Source: an uncultured Granulosicoccaceae bacterium (GTDB taxonomy: Bacteria > Pseudomonadota > Gammaproteobacteria > Granulosicoccales > Granulosicoccaceae). Taken from it: 36,378 nucleotides of DNA. The stretch spans positions 1 to 36,378 of the forward strand of contig CALDTX010000088.1 of assembly GCA_937923565.1 (NCBI GenBank). Direction: 5' to 3'. Positions 9,414 to 19,047 of this stretch are shown piece after piece; positions within the stretch are counted from its first letter, which is position 1; every line of letters begins with the position of its first letter. Both the position numbers and the translations under genes were made by a program. The notes below the pieces were generated by a model. It saw nothing but the letters and a program-made list of their open reading frames with translations, did not search any database and had not been told where the DNA came from.

Positions 9414-10817
9414 TTAACATTCCGGGAAGCTGACCGGCACCTCAATTACATTGATGGCTAAACCTCCACGCGCTGTTTCTTTGTATTTTGTTTTCATATC
9501 AGCGCCGGTGTCTCGCATGGTTTTAATCACCTTATCCAGAGAAACGAAATGCGTGCCATCGCCTCTTATGGCGATGCGCGATGCGTTAATGGCCTTTACC
9601 GACGCCATTGCATTGCGCTCGATACAGGGCACTTGCACAAGCCCGCCTACTGGGTCGCAGGTTAGTCCAAGATTGTGCTCCATACCAATTTCAGCCGCGT
9701 TTTCTACTTGTTCAACGGTTCCGCCCATAACGGCAGTTAGAGCACCAGCAGCCATCGAACAGGCCGACCCTACTTCGCCTTGGCAGCCAACTTCGGCACC
9801 CGATATTGACGCATTTTTTTTGTACAAAATACCAATGGCACCCGCAGTGAGTAGAAAATCTACAATGCCATCGTCATTACTGCCTGCAACAAAACGATCG
9901 TAATAATGCAAAACAGCAGGAATAATGCCTGCGGCGCCATTGGTTGGTGCGGTAACCACCTTGCCACCCGCTGCATTCTCTTCGTTAACGGCTAACGCAT
10001 AAAGGTTGACCCAATCAATAATTGTTAGCGGGTCGCGCAATGCTTGCTCTGGCTGCGACGACAGTTTTTCATATAAATCCGCAGCTCGTCGTTTAACCTT
10101 CATGCCACCCGGCAAGATGCCCTGGTTGGCACATCCACGTTGAACACAAGATTTCATGACCGCCCAAATGCCAAGAAGCTCAGTTCGAATAGTTTGCTCA
10201 GAGCGCCAGACAGTTTCATTAGCCAGCATGAGTTGAGCGATACTCAGACCAGCACTATTGCAAAGTGATAACAGTTGATCACCAGAATCAAACTCATAAG
10301 GTAACTTGGTATCGTCGGCTTTTATGATTTCGTCATCACTGGTAGCACTTTCATCAAGCACAAAACCACCGCCCACTGAATAGAAGTTTTTGCTTGCTAG
10401 CTCAGTGTTGTTTGCAGCCAAGGCTCTGAACGTCATGCCATTTGGATGAAACGGCAAAGAGCGGCGCTTATGCATGATTAAATCTTTAGGCTCATCAAAG
10501 GCGATAGTTAATGCGTTGCCTAATTTTATTTTTTTATCAGCTCTGATTTGCTCTAGTTTGGATTCAATACTATCAACATCAACCAGGTTTGGTAGTTCGC
10601 CTTGCAAACCAAGCAATATCGCTTTGTCACTACCATGCCCTTTTCCGGTAGCCCCTAAAGAGCCAAGCAGCTCAACTTTGACCCGCACAATATCGTTGGC
10701 GTAAGGCGCTGACAATATGGCCTCTGAAAATAAATTGGCAGCAACCATGGGCCCTACAGTATGCGAGCTAGACGGCCCAATACCCACTTTGAATAAGTCG
10801 AAAACGCTGATAGCCAT
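9414..10817 (-). CDS. sdaA: L-serine ammonia-lyase (iron-sulfur type, single chain)
   Basis: [30 protein letters not shown]..., [26 protein letters not shown]. Confidence 0.95.
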   Translation of the reverse strand: MAISVFDLFKVGIGPSSSHTVGPMVAANLFSEAILSAPYANDIVRVKVELLGSLGATGKGHGSDKAILLGLQGELPNLVDVDSIESKLEQIRADKKIKLGNALTIAFDEPKDLIMHKRRSLPFHPNGMTFRALAANNTELASKNFYSVGGGFVLDESATSDDEIIKADDTKLPYEFDSGDQLLSLCNSAGLSIAQLMLANETVWRSEQTIRTELLGIWAVMKSCVQRGCANQGILPGGMKVKRRAADLYEKLSSQPEQALRDPLTIIDWVNLYALAVNEENAAGGKVVTAPTNGAAGIIPAVLHYYDRFVAGSNDDGIVDFLLTAGAIGILYKKNASISGAEVGCQGEVGSACSMAAGALTAVMGGTVEQVENAAEIGMEHNLGLTCDPVGGLVQVPCIERNAMASVKAINASRIAIRGDGTHFVSLDKVIKTMRDTGADMKTKYKETARGGLAINVIEVPVSFPEC

Positions 10818-10990
10818 GACCATTACCCAGTAAACGTATCGCGTATTATGGGTTTATTGCCTCGCCACAATTGCTAGCAAAACGGTAGATTCTGAGGAGT
10901 TTACGACACGCCGTGACGCAGATACCCGGTATAAGCCAGAATGCGCTTCAGAAAAAACGCGAGGCTCACAGAGCAATAAACAGCTTGATA

Positions 10991-11629
10991 TTACTGATAG
11001 GTTCCAAGAAAACGCTGGATTGTGGCAGCCGCCACACTAACTGAGTGATTTTGCAGTTTCACATAGCGATCGCCGCTCAAATACGCACCATAACCGCGAA
11101 GCATACCGAGTAATTGGTAAGACCCTTTTTGGCACGTTAGCAGCCCACCACCGGATTGCCCTGAATCGATGGGTGCACTGGTATGCAAAGCGCCCTCTCT
11201 GTTGCGTTGAAAAACCCCGCTTGAAGTGGTTTTGCCCTGAGCTCTGGGAAAGCCAACTGCCCACACCGCCTGCTTGGCAGTGGGTAGGGAGCGCGCCAGT
11301 TGCATTGGCTCAATACCTTGAGTATCCACTGACAAAACGGCAAGATCTGAGGCGCTGTCGATCATCAGTAAGCTAGCTACACGAAAACCGTCATCAACTC
11401 GCACAAAAAACTGACCAGCACCGGATACGGCATGAGCGGCAGTAAGAACCCGATTAGGTGCGAATACAACACCACTAGCATGACTACCGTGATCGGTAGC
11501 AACAGGCAGGATCGCAGCCAGCGCTTTGTTATCTGGCCATGCACATTGCGGTGCGGCTAATGCTATTGAGCCTATAAAAGAACTCGCACAGAGCAATAGC
11601 GCCGCTATATTTTTTATTGCGCGTTGCAT
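10991..11629 (-). CDS. Secreted S1 (trypsin-like) family serine protease
   Basis: Signal peptide; triad motifs VLTAAHAV, SDLAVL, DSGQSGGGL; GGGGAAG SD before ATG at 11629. Confidence 0.85.
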   Translation of the reverse strand: MQRAIKNIAALLLCASSFIGSIALAAPQCAWPDNKALAAILPVATDHGSHASGVVFAPNRVLTAAHAVSGAGQFFVRVDDGFRVASLLMIDSASDLAVLSVDTQGIEPMQLARSLPTAKQAVWAVGFPRAQGKTTSSGVFQRNREGALHTSAPIDSGQSGGGLLTCQKGSYQLLGMLRGYGAYLSGDRYVKLQNHSVSVAAATIQRFLGTYQ

Positions 11630-12006
11630 TTCTTCCCCGGCAGCGAAAACTAGCTGCGTGTTACGTGATAGCGACGGGTATTGGTATCCATTAAGCGCCC
11701 ACACCCATCGGATGCGCTAGCTTGCGGCATGGTTACCAGTTGATTCACGTATTGGTGGGGTCGCCCCCACCCCCAAATTAATTTTATATACCGGCCCCGG
11801 CGATCTTTGTCGCATACGGTGGTTGTTTCCGGCTGAAGAGTCTCGAGCGTTACACCTGAGCTCAGCGCCAGTTTAGCGCAACATTTTGAAGGAAGATAGG
11901 ACAGTTGGAGTCGGGTTACTGACGGCTAACTCGTTGAATTTCATAACAAGTTTAATGAGAAAGTTGCTTCAAGTGATTGATTTAACGAACTTGAAACAGA
12001 CTAAAA

Positions 12007-12510
12007 TCAGTTTCCGATGTTGATACCGATCCCAAAAATAAATCGTGGTTTTTCATGAAATTCGTCGGTTTTCCACAAATGAACATCGTTGAGTGTCACT
12101 GTCGGGAACTCATATTGTGCATTGTCTATTTCGCCAGCCGTTACTCCCTGCAACGATCCAAGCACAGTGAGTTTGCGACCTGCGGCATAGTCTGTGGTTT
12201 CAAAATAATCGGGCGATTGCAGCAAAAAACGGCCCGTGCTGGGCTTTTCAGTACGCGGACGTTGAAAGTTATCTAACGGATATGCCAGCACTTCTATTTG
12301 CGTTCGGTTTTCTAAATTTTTACTACTAACAATCACGCCTCCCCAAATAACAGTTCCGGAGGCCGCCGACGGGTCGTCCAATACCTCACCGGGACTCAAA
12401 TTAGTTGTTGCACCTTCTGAGTTCAAAGGCGCGGTTACACAACCGCTAAGCAATTGCAGCAAGAGCAACAGCAAGAGAGAGAGACGGAAATAAACTGCCG
12501 GTATACTCAT
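12007..12510 (-). CDS. Slp family outer-membrane lipoprotein (copy 1)
   Basis: Lipobox LLSGC; GTVIWGGVIVSSKNLENRTQIEVLAYPLD...; VHLWK. Confidence 0.85.
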   Translation of the reverse strand: MSIPAVYFRLSLLLLLLLQLLSGCVTAPLNSEGATTNLSPGEVLDDPSAASGTVIWGGVIVSSKNLENRTQIEVLAYPLDNFQRPRTEKPSTGRFLLQSPDYFETTDYAAGRKLTVLGSLQGVTAGEIDNAQYEFPTVTLNDVHLWKTDEFHEKPRFIFGIGINIGN

Positions 12511-13073
12511 TATTCTATGGTCCTTTTAGATCGAACAACACCGCGCGGCCGTTGATACGGCCATCGGTGCCAAAATGGGCTGTAGGTCCAATAATTGAGA
12601 TAAGGGTCATAGTTTTGATCCGCCTTAATGTCTTTCCACAATTGGTACTGATCGACAGCTAACAGTGGGTAAGCATAATCCGCTTGTTCAACGCGACCTT
12701 GCTCCACACCTGCCACACTGCCGGTAAAAGAAACGTCCCGCCCTTTTTGGAAAATCTCCGGTTCAACAAAGCCGTCAACCAAAGCTTTAAACCTGCCATA
12801 ACTGACATCATTATGTTTCGGTCTACCATTCACAGACAATGGTCGGGAAACAACCTCAATAATGGTGCTTTCAGACTGAATTGACACCGACACAATTGTT
12901 CCGCCCCAGCGTAGCGTTGCAGACTGATCAACTTCAGTTGTTTGCGCATCTGCAACAGTTAACGGCGTTACGGATTCGCCTTTAGGCAAACTTGGTAAAG
13001 CGGTTACACAGCCCGACACCACCAACAAGATTACCCAAATCGTGGCATTTCGCAGCATTTCGACGTCCTTCAC
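12510..13073 (-). CDS. Slp family outer-membrane lipoprotein (copy 2)
   Basis: Lipobox VVSGC; ATLRWGGTIVSVSIQSESTIIEVVSRPL...; 1-nt overlap (TAATG) with copy 1. Confidence 0.85.
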   Translation of the reverse strand: MKDVEMLRNATIWVILLVVSGCVTALPSLPKGESVTPLTVADAQTTEVDQSATLRWGGTIVSVSIQSESTIIEVVSRPLSVNGRPKHNDVSYGRFKALVDGFVEPEIFQKGRDVSFTGSVAGVEQGRVEQADYAYPLLAVDQYQLWKDIKADQNYDPYLNYWTYSPFWHRWPYQRPRGVVRSKRTIE

Positions 13074-13456
13074 AAGGTTAAAAGCTTCTCCGCATTACAG
13101 GCTCAATCCGATAGCTAAACTTAGATTCTCCCTACTGCGATCATTATGCTGCCAACTTAGTAATCTCTTTGTAGGTGATTTCATGCGTTTGCATTGTTTT
13201 ACTTATTTATGATTGCTATGAATTATGGATTACTGCACGTATTCAACGAAAAATGTGATATTGATTAGCTTTCCTCAATGATGAGCATTTCATAGAGGTA
13301 TGGCATAAAAAAGGCATGTAGCAATCAGGATCGTGGTTTTGCAGCCGCTACCCAATAAATAGTTGGACGCACCTAAGCAGTCTATTTATCAGGGTATCGT
13401 TATTGCTAAGCCACAATGCTCGATGAATACAGCTGTTTGTCAGATTCACGTAAGGT

Positions 13457-13473
13457 GAGCTAAGAGGTAGCTC
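13457..13473 (+). promoter_or_regulatory. Hairpin GAGCTA-agagg-TAGCTC followed by a T7 run in the leader of the 99-aa ORF
   Basis: Read directly; T7 begins 8 nt after the stem; about 30 nt from the start codon. Confidence 0.4.
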
Positions 13474-13504
13474 GATAACATTTTTTTGCAGAGGGGATAA
13501 AAAA

Positions 13505-13804
13505 ATGCAAACAATAAGCAAAGCAGCAAGCCTTCTCAATATCAGTGAATACCGCCTTTTCAGCGAAGCCTACCTAACTTGGTTCGGCGACAGGGCCAGC
13601 GAAAACGACATCGCTATGGTTTTTGCGCAGTTCAAAATGTTTGGTGAAGTTCCACAATGGGCAAACGAGTTTGCTCGCAGCGTTCTGGACGACCTTGAAG
13701 CTAACAGACAGGTTTCACTAAATTCATATTGTTTGCTTAACCTATCTCCTCGCATTGGTGCCAAACCAGAAATAAGCTTTACCCTCCTCAAGAACGACAA
13801 ATAA
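13505..13804 (+). CDS. Hypothetical protein, 99 aa
   Basis: ATG with strong GAGGGG SD; followed by a strong hairpin at 13826-13855; no family recognised. Confidence 0.65.
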   Translation: MQTISKAASLLNISEYRLFSEAYLTWFGDRASENDIAMVFAQFKMFGEVPQWANEFARSVLDDLEANRQVSLNSYCLLNLSPRIGAKPEISFTLLKNDK

Positions 13805-13825
13805 TCACAGCACAACCAATTTCCT

Positions 13826-13855
13826 GCTAAACGCCAACTCTGCTTGGCGTTTAGC
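13826..13855 (+). terminator. Intrinsic terminator-like hairpin GCTAAACGCCAA-ctctgc-TTGGCGTTTAGC
   Basis: Perfect 12-bp stem with 6-nt loop, followed by GTTTAACTTGTT. Confidence 0.7.
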
Positions 13856-13878
13856 GTTTAACTTGTTACCGTTAGACG

Positions 13879-14793
13879 ATGGATAAAAACTACCCTCGAG
13901 ACATGCTTGGCTACGGCCAAACGCCCCCCCACCCACAATGGCCAAACGATAGTGCCATTGCTGTGCAATACGTTATCAATTACGAAGAAGGTGGCGAAAA
14001 CTGCGTGCTGCACGGCGATGTTGCCTCCGAGGCCTTTTTATCAGAAATAGTCGGAGCGGCGGCCTGGCCGGGCCAACGACACATGAACATGGAATCAATT
14101 TACGAATACGGTTCGCGCGCAGGATTTTGGCGGCTACACAATATGTTCACCAGTCGTTCACTACCGGTTACTGTTTTTGGCGTGGCGCTGGCGATGCAAC
14201 GCGTTCCTGACATTGTTGCTGCCATGAAAAAGGCCAACTGGGAAATTGCCACACACGGCTTGCGATGGATAGATTACAAAGACTTCACTGCCGAACAAGA
14301 GTCAGAACATTTAGAGCAAGCCATCGCCTTACATGAAAAAGTGACGGGCGAGAAACCCGCAGGGGCTTATATTGGCCGCACATCTGAAAACTCTCAGGAT
14401 CTTTGCGCGCAACACAGTCATTTTGAATATAGCGCAGATACTTACGCCGACGAACTACCCTACTGGCGCACTAGCCCGTCTGGGCAGCAACTCATGGTGC
14501 CCTATACCCTCGATGCAAACGATATGCGCTTTGCAACGCCACAAGGTTTCAACAGCGGAGACCAGTTTTACCAATACCTTAAAGACAGTTTCGATATGCT
14601 TTATGCGGAAGGTTTAGCAGGTGCACCTAAAATGATGTCGGTTGGCCTGCATTGTCGATTGGTTGGACGGCCAGGACGAGCAGCCGCACTTGCGCGCTTT
14701 CTCGATTACGTGGCAACCCATGATAAAGTGTGGACGACACGCCGTATTGATATTGCGCGTCATTGGAAAGCACTTTACCCAGCACCTGAATAA
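13879..14793 (+). CDS. puuE: Allantoinase PuuE (polysaccharide deacetylase-like)
   Basis: YPRDMLGYGQTPPHPQWPNDSAIAVQYVINYEEGGENCVLHGD..., ESIYEYGSRAGFWRL, SVGLHCRLVGRPGRAAAL. Confidence 0.93.
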   Translation: MDKNYPRDMLGYGQTPPHPQWPNDSAIAVQYVINYEEGGENCVLHGDVASEAFLSEIVGAAAWPGQRHMNMESIYEYGSRAGFWRLHNMFTSRSLPVTVFGVALAMQRVPDIVAAMKKANWEIATHGLRWIDYKDFTAEQESEHLEQAIALHEKVTGEKPAGAYIGRTSENSQDLCAQHSHFEYSADTYADELPYWRTSPSGQQLMVPYTLDANDMRFATPQGFNSGDQFYQYLKDSFDMLYAEGLAGAPKMMSVGLHCRLVGRPGRAAALARFLDYVATHDKVWTTRRIDIARHWKALYPAPE

Positions 14794-14798
14794 ACGCT

Positions 14799-15701
14799 CT
14801 AAACAAGCCTGTAAGCTTGCGCCGCGTTGTTTTTAAAAATATGTTGCAACGACGATTCAGGTAGATGCTGTAACGCCAAAAGCAGTTGTTCAATGCCATA
14901 ATCAAACGTGTTCATTAACTTATCAACGGGAAAATTGCTTCCGTACATCACTCGCCTATCACCGAAGGTGTCGACAATGCAGTTAACTATTGCCTGAACG
15001 CTTACGGCAGACCACTTCTGATCGAACATACCAAAGCCTGATAACTTGATGGATACATTAGGTAATTGCGCTAACAACTGCAAACCATCTGCCAGCATTT
15101 TTAAACCCGCTTGCGACTGATCATAAGGACTGCCAGCGTGATCAATAATCACATGGGTGTCCGGGTGCTGGCTAATAAACTCAGCCGCCTCCGCCATTTG
15201 CTCTGGATACAGTTGCAAGTCGAATGAAAAGTTGTACGACTTTAACAAGGCATAGTTACTGCGCCATTGATTGTTACGCAAGAAATGTTCACCGGCAAAA
15301 CTTAATGTCGGGTTGTTATCCTGACGGCTCAATATGTGTCTGATACCACACACGTAAGGTACTTTCGACAACGCCGCAAGCGTGGTTTCAGCATCCTCAT
15401 TCGATAAATTGGTTAACGCAACAATGGCATGCTTGGCATTCGACTGAGCAAACACCGATGCCACCCATGCAGCCTCATTAACAACATCAGCGATAGCACC
15501 ATCCACTTGTACATAGACTGATCCATCAAGGCTGTGCGAAGCTGATTCGCTGTGGTATTCAGACCAGATGTAATCTCGTTGGATCGGAGTTGGGTCGCCA
15601 AAGGGTTTAATGGCGCCGATATCGCGCAACCAAGCGTAGCCTAAGTCGGGCTCTGAGCGCTCAGGTATCCATAGATGATGATGTGAATCGATAATATTCA
15701 T
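14799..15701 (-). CDS. Amidohydrolase family (TIM-barrel, fuconolactonase/PDC hydrolase-like) protein
   Basis: MNIIDSHHHLWIP, VIIDHAGSP, YGSNFPVD; 18 bp downstream of uraH on the same strand. Confidence 0.85.
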   Translation of the reverse strand: MNIIDSHHHLWIPERSEPDLGYAWLRDIGAIKPFGDPTPIQRDYIWSEYHSESASHSLDGSVYVQVDGAIADVVNEAAWVASVFAQSNAKHAIVALTNLSNEDAETTLAALSKVPYVCGIRHILSRQDNNPTLSFAGEHFLRNNQWRSNYALLKSYNFSFDLQLYPEQMAEAAEFISQHPDTHVIIDHAGSPYDQSQAGLKMLADGLQLLAQLPNVSIKLSGFGMFDQKWSAVSVQAIVNCIVDTFGDRRVMYGSNFPVDKLMNTFDYGIEQLLLALQHLPESSLQHIFKNNAAQAYRLV

Positions 15702-15719
15702 GATTGCAGCAACAGCCTA

Positions 15720-16061
15720 TTAAGAGCCACGATAGGTGGAATAGCCAAACGGGTTTAGCAGCAGCGGTACATGATAATGCTGACCATCCGCTTCAATTTC
15801 GAACACAACATCGACAAACGGGTAAAACGATTGCTGATTTTTTTGAGCGTAATAATCGCTTAAATAAAACGTTAACTTGTAAATTCCGCCGGGCAACGGA
15901 TCTTTCGAGCTGGTAAAGTCGGTTACTCGTCCGTCGGCATTGGTTTCACCGGTGCCTAGCATGACCCAGTCGTCGGCACTTTGCTGTTGTAAAATAATTA
16001 ACACATTAGCAGCCGGCTTACCCAGCGACGTGTCCAATATATGTGAAGTAATTTGCGTCAT
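15720..16061 (-). CDS. uraH: 5-hydroxyisourate hydrolase (transthyretin-like)
   Basis: ITSHILDTSLGKPAANV..., HYHVPLLLNPFGYSTYRGS C-terminal signature. Confidence 0.96.
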   Translation of the reverse strand: MTQITSHILDTSLGKPAANVLIILQQQSADDWVMLGTGETNADGRVTDFTSSKDPLPGGIYKLTFYLSDYYAQKNQQSFYPFVDVVFEIEADGQHYHVPLLLNPFGYSTYRGS

Positions 16062-16117
16062 AAGGCTTTCTTAACGTTGGTAAACAAACATTGAGTACAT
16101 GAGTACACTTTAGTCGA

Positions 16118-17062
16118 TCAAGCCCCCTCACTGCTTTCCAGTGAGCGCCGCAGCTGCCCTGCATTTTGTGCCAACAACTCTGTGGCATCGGACACGCTGC
16201 ATTCTTTTGCTACCATAAGCACCGCATTTTTTACCTGCCAATCGGCCTGTTTCAATGCCAGCAAAGCTTGCTTCTTATTAGCCCCGGTGATATCCACCAC
16301 CAAATTGACTGCTCGGGCCTTGAGCTTTTCGTTACTGGCGTTTAAGTCAACCATGCGGTTACCAAAACATTTACCAATGCGCACCATGGCACCAGTGGAT
16401 ATCATATTCAGAACCATTTTCTGCGCGGTTCCGGACTTTAACCGTGTGGACCCCGTTAAAACTTCCGGTCCAACATTTACGCACACACTTATATTAGCTA
16501 TTTTTTCCAAAGGGCTCACTGGATTACAGCTTACGCCTACTGTTGTGGCAGCGCGTTTGTCTGCTTCCGCTAAAGCGCCTAAAACAAAGGGGGTGCGCCC
16601 CGATACAGCTAATCCTATGACGATATCTCGTTGATCAACATTGCATTCAGCAAGCGCATTTGCGCCTAGCGTAGGGCTGTCTTCAACCCCTTCCTGTGCT
16701 TTGAACATAGCATCAGGACCACCGGCTATTAAGGCCAATACTTTTTCGCCAGGCATGGAGAAAGTGGGCGGAATTTCAGAGGCATCCAAGATCCCTAACC
16801 GACCACTGGTACCGGCTCCCACATAAATAATACGCCCACCACTGAGTAAAGCGCTAGCCGCAGCATCAACCACCTGTGCAATAGCAGGCTTAACTGCCGC
16901 TACAGCTTCAGCCACTTGCTGATCCTGTTGATTCATCAGTGTTACAAGTTCGAGCGCGGTCAGTTTGTCGAGCTCAACCGAGTGCGAACTTGAGGCTTCG
17001 GAAGGCAGATGTGAGAGCTCAGCGGCCAGAATTAAAATCTTTTCATCCATTTTTGGAATCAT
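16118..17062 (-). CDS. murQ: N-acetylmuramic acid 6-phosphate etherase
   Basis: SIS motif RIIYVGAGTSGRLGILDASEIPPTFSMP, VGPEVLTGSTRLKSGTAQKMVLNMIST; start may be 17050. Confidence 0.95.
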   Translation of the reverse strand: MIPKMDEKILILAAELSHLPSEASSSHSVELDKLTALELVTLMNQQDQQVAEAVAAVKPAIAQVVDAAASALLSGGRIIYVGAGTSGRLGILDASEIPPTFSMPGEKVLALIAGGPDAMFKAQEGVEDSPTLGANALAECNVDQRDIVIGLAVSGRTPFVLGALAEADKRAATTVGVSCNPVSPLEKIANISVCVNVGPEVLTGSTRLKSGTAQKMVLNMISTGAMVRIGKCFGNRMVDLNASNEKLKARAVNLVVDITGANKKQALLALKQADWQVKNAVLMVAKECSVSDATELLAQNAGQLRRSLESSEGA

Positions 17063-17102
17063 ACTGGCATAGTAAAACCATTGGTAGCGAATTCATGCAA
17101 GC

Positions 17103-19004
17103 ATGAACACACTTTGGCAAACACTTATGTATAAACTGCGCGCAATCGGCGCAAGCTATACGCTGCTCGCTGCACTTCTGTTTGGCGCAGGATTATGGTG
17201 GTTATTGACGCCTGCAATGTTCCACAAAGGTTGTTTAAAACTTGAAAACGGGTTGGTTATTTGCGCCAATAGCGATATGGCCAGATTCCACCAGACACAA
17301 GCCATCAGTGCCGATCACGATAGTTTCGACCTTCAGGATAAACGCCTAACTATTGAGGCAGCCCGCAATGAGAGTATCAGCTTCCAGCTGATGCTACGTT
17401 CAACCAGCGACGCGATCACTGATCCAATCAATATCATCCACTCTAATTGGCGTAGCGATAAAAAACATAACACAGCGGCTCAAAGCAAGGCCAAACCCGA
17501 TACAACGTTGCATTTGGCGCATTATCATTTTGTGAACAACGGTGGGTATCAATGGGGCCCAAAGAGCGAAGTGCTGACATGGCCAGCGGCTTACCCGGAT
17601 GCATTGATCCCGCAAGTCAAACAGTGCGGCACTGCGAAAAACACGCTGTTCGATGCTGTAAAGGCACCAGACAAAGACACCAATCAGGCGGTTTGGGTTG
17701 AAACCTTTGTACCGGCTGAAACACCAGCCGGGCTGTATCGGCAAACCATCAGTTTGAATATCGCCGATACAACCGTAGCACTCGATGTTGAACTAACTGT
17801 TCATGCTGTCACATTGCCACAAAAACCAAGCATCGCCGCTGTCGGTGAAATTTATCGCAGCTACAAACTCGAAGGTGCAGGCGAAAACCCAAATTCTGAT
17901 GCCTGGCGAGACATGTCATATTGCTATCAACAGTTAGCGCATCAACACAGAATGGTGTTTATTGAACGCTATGATGAGCAACCGATAAAAGAAGATTGGG
18001 CATACTATCAAGCACATGTTGAGCCTTTACTCAGCGGCGCTTTATTCAGTGATGCGTTTAACTACACAGGCACTGGAAAAAACGTGGCTGTATCTACCTG
18101 GCGTACACCATGGCCACAACAATTTAATGTTTCTTTACAGGAACCTTTGAGCGAATCTACGCTGAGCAGGTATACAGACATGGCGGCTCAATGGGATGAG
18201 TGGCTGCACAAGAATAACTTCTCCAACACTTATTTTTTCGCTTACGTTTTTGATGAACTCGATGGTCCCAGAAAACCTGATGTGGAGATGGCAGCATACC
18301 AACAGTACATAGCCATGGTTCACGAACAAATGGGCGAGCTGCAAAAAGCAATCGACAAAGGCACAACCTTTACATCGTTAGACTTACTCTGGACCAGCCA
18401 CTCCAATCCAGCGCAATGGCAAAACGATACTGCGCTTGATCTCACCGGAAAAATTAGACTGTGGGCACCGAACGCCAGTGCTGCTGATGTTACCTTTTTA
18501 CAAAAAAGAATTAAAGCAGGTGAACAAGCTTGGTTCTACCACAGCGGACATCCAGCGATCGGCATCCACAGCATTAATGCATCTGGCAGCGAAATGCGCA
18601 CATGGGGCATCGCAGCAGCCCGTTACGGTTTCCAAGGACAGCTTATGTGGGCAGTGAATTTGGGTAATGATGATCTGCCGTTTGCTCAGCCCAGTTACAA
18701 ACCTGAAGACGACAGGTTTGGTAACGGCGTTATGGTTTATCCCGGCAATCAACTCGACAAAATTGGCTTCAAAGCCTCACCCGGACCAATCGCTTCTATG
18801 CGCCTTAAAGCATGGAGACGTGGCTTACAGGATGCTGAATTGTTTTTTTTAGCTATGCAGAAAAATCCACAAAAAGCGCAGCGATTAATAACGGAAATTA
18901 TGCCAGCCGCGTTATCGGAAGGTCGCAAAAAAGCTGCATGGCCATCGGATGCCGCAAGTTGGATGCATTTTAGAAGCCGCTTGCTTGAGCTTGCCAGCAA
19001 ATAA
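17103..19004 (+). CDS. DUF4091 (GH123-related) protein, membrane-anchored or exported
   Basis: N-terminal TM; C-terminal RTWGIAAARYGFQGQLMWAVN...GNGVMVYPG...SMRLKAWRRGLQDAELFFLA; VFDELDG acidic pair. Confidence 0.8.
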   Translation: MNTLWQTLMYKLRAIGASYTLLAALLFGAGLWWLLTPAMFHKGCLKLENGLVICANSDMARFHQTQAISADHDSFDLQDKRLTIEAARNESISFQLMLRSTSDAITDPINIIHSNWRSDKKHNTAAQSKAKPDTTLHLAHYHFVNNGGYQWGPKSEVLTWPAAYPDALIPQVKQCGTAKNTLFDAVKAPDKDTNQAVWVETFVPAETPAGLYRQTISLNIADTTVALDVELTVHAVTLPQKPSIAAVGEIYRSYKLEGAGENPNSDAWRDMSYCYQQLAHQHRMVFIERYDEQPIKEDWAYYQAHVEPLLSGALFSDAFNYTGTGKNVAVSTWRTPWPQQFNVSLQEPLSESTLSRYTDMAAQWDEWLHKNNFSNTYFFAYVFDELDGPRKPDVEMAAYQQYIAMVHEQMGELQKAIDKGTTFTSLDLLWTSHSNPAQWQNDTALDLTGKIRLWAPNASAADVTFLQKRIKAGEQAWFYHSGHPAIGIHSINASGSEMRTWGIAAARYGFQGQLMWAVNLGNDDLPFAQPSYKPEDDRFGNGVMVYPGNQLDKIGFKASPGPIASMRLKAWRRGLQDAELFFLAMQKNPQKAQRLITEIMPAALSEGRKKAAWPSDAASWMHFRSRLLELASK

Positions 19005-19047
19005 GCCGTACGTCCAAGCCAACGAATCGTTTAGCCTTAGTACAACT

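Noticed and set aside
9451-9903. 150-aa plus-strand ORF opposite sdaA
   Set aside because: Antisense shadow of a well-conserved enzyme; no recognisable family.
13348-13539. 63-aa minus-strand ORF upstream of the 99-aa gene
   Set aside because: Short, overlaps the leader and start of a better-supported ORF, no SD or homology evident.
16182-16634. 150-aa plus-strand ORF opposite murQ
   Set aside because: Fully antisense to a clearly recognised murQ; composition fits a shadow ORF.
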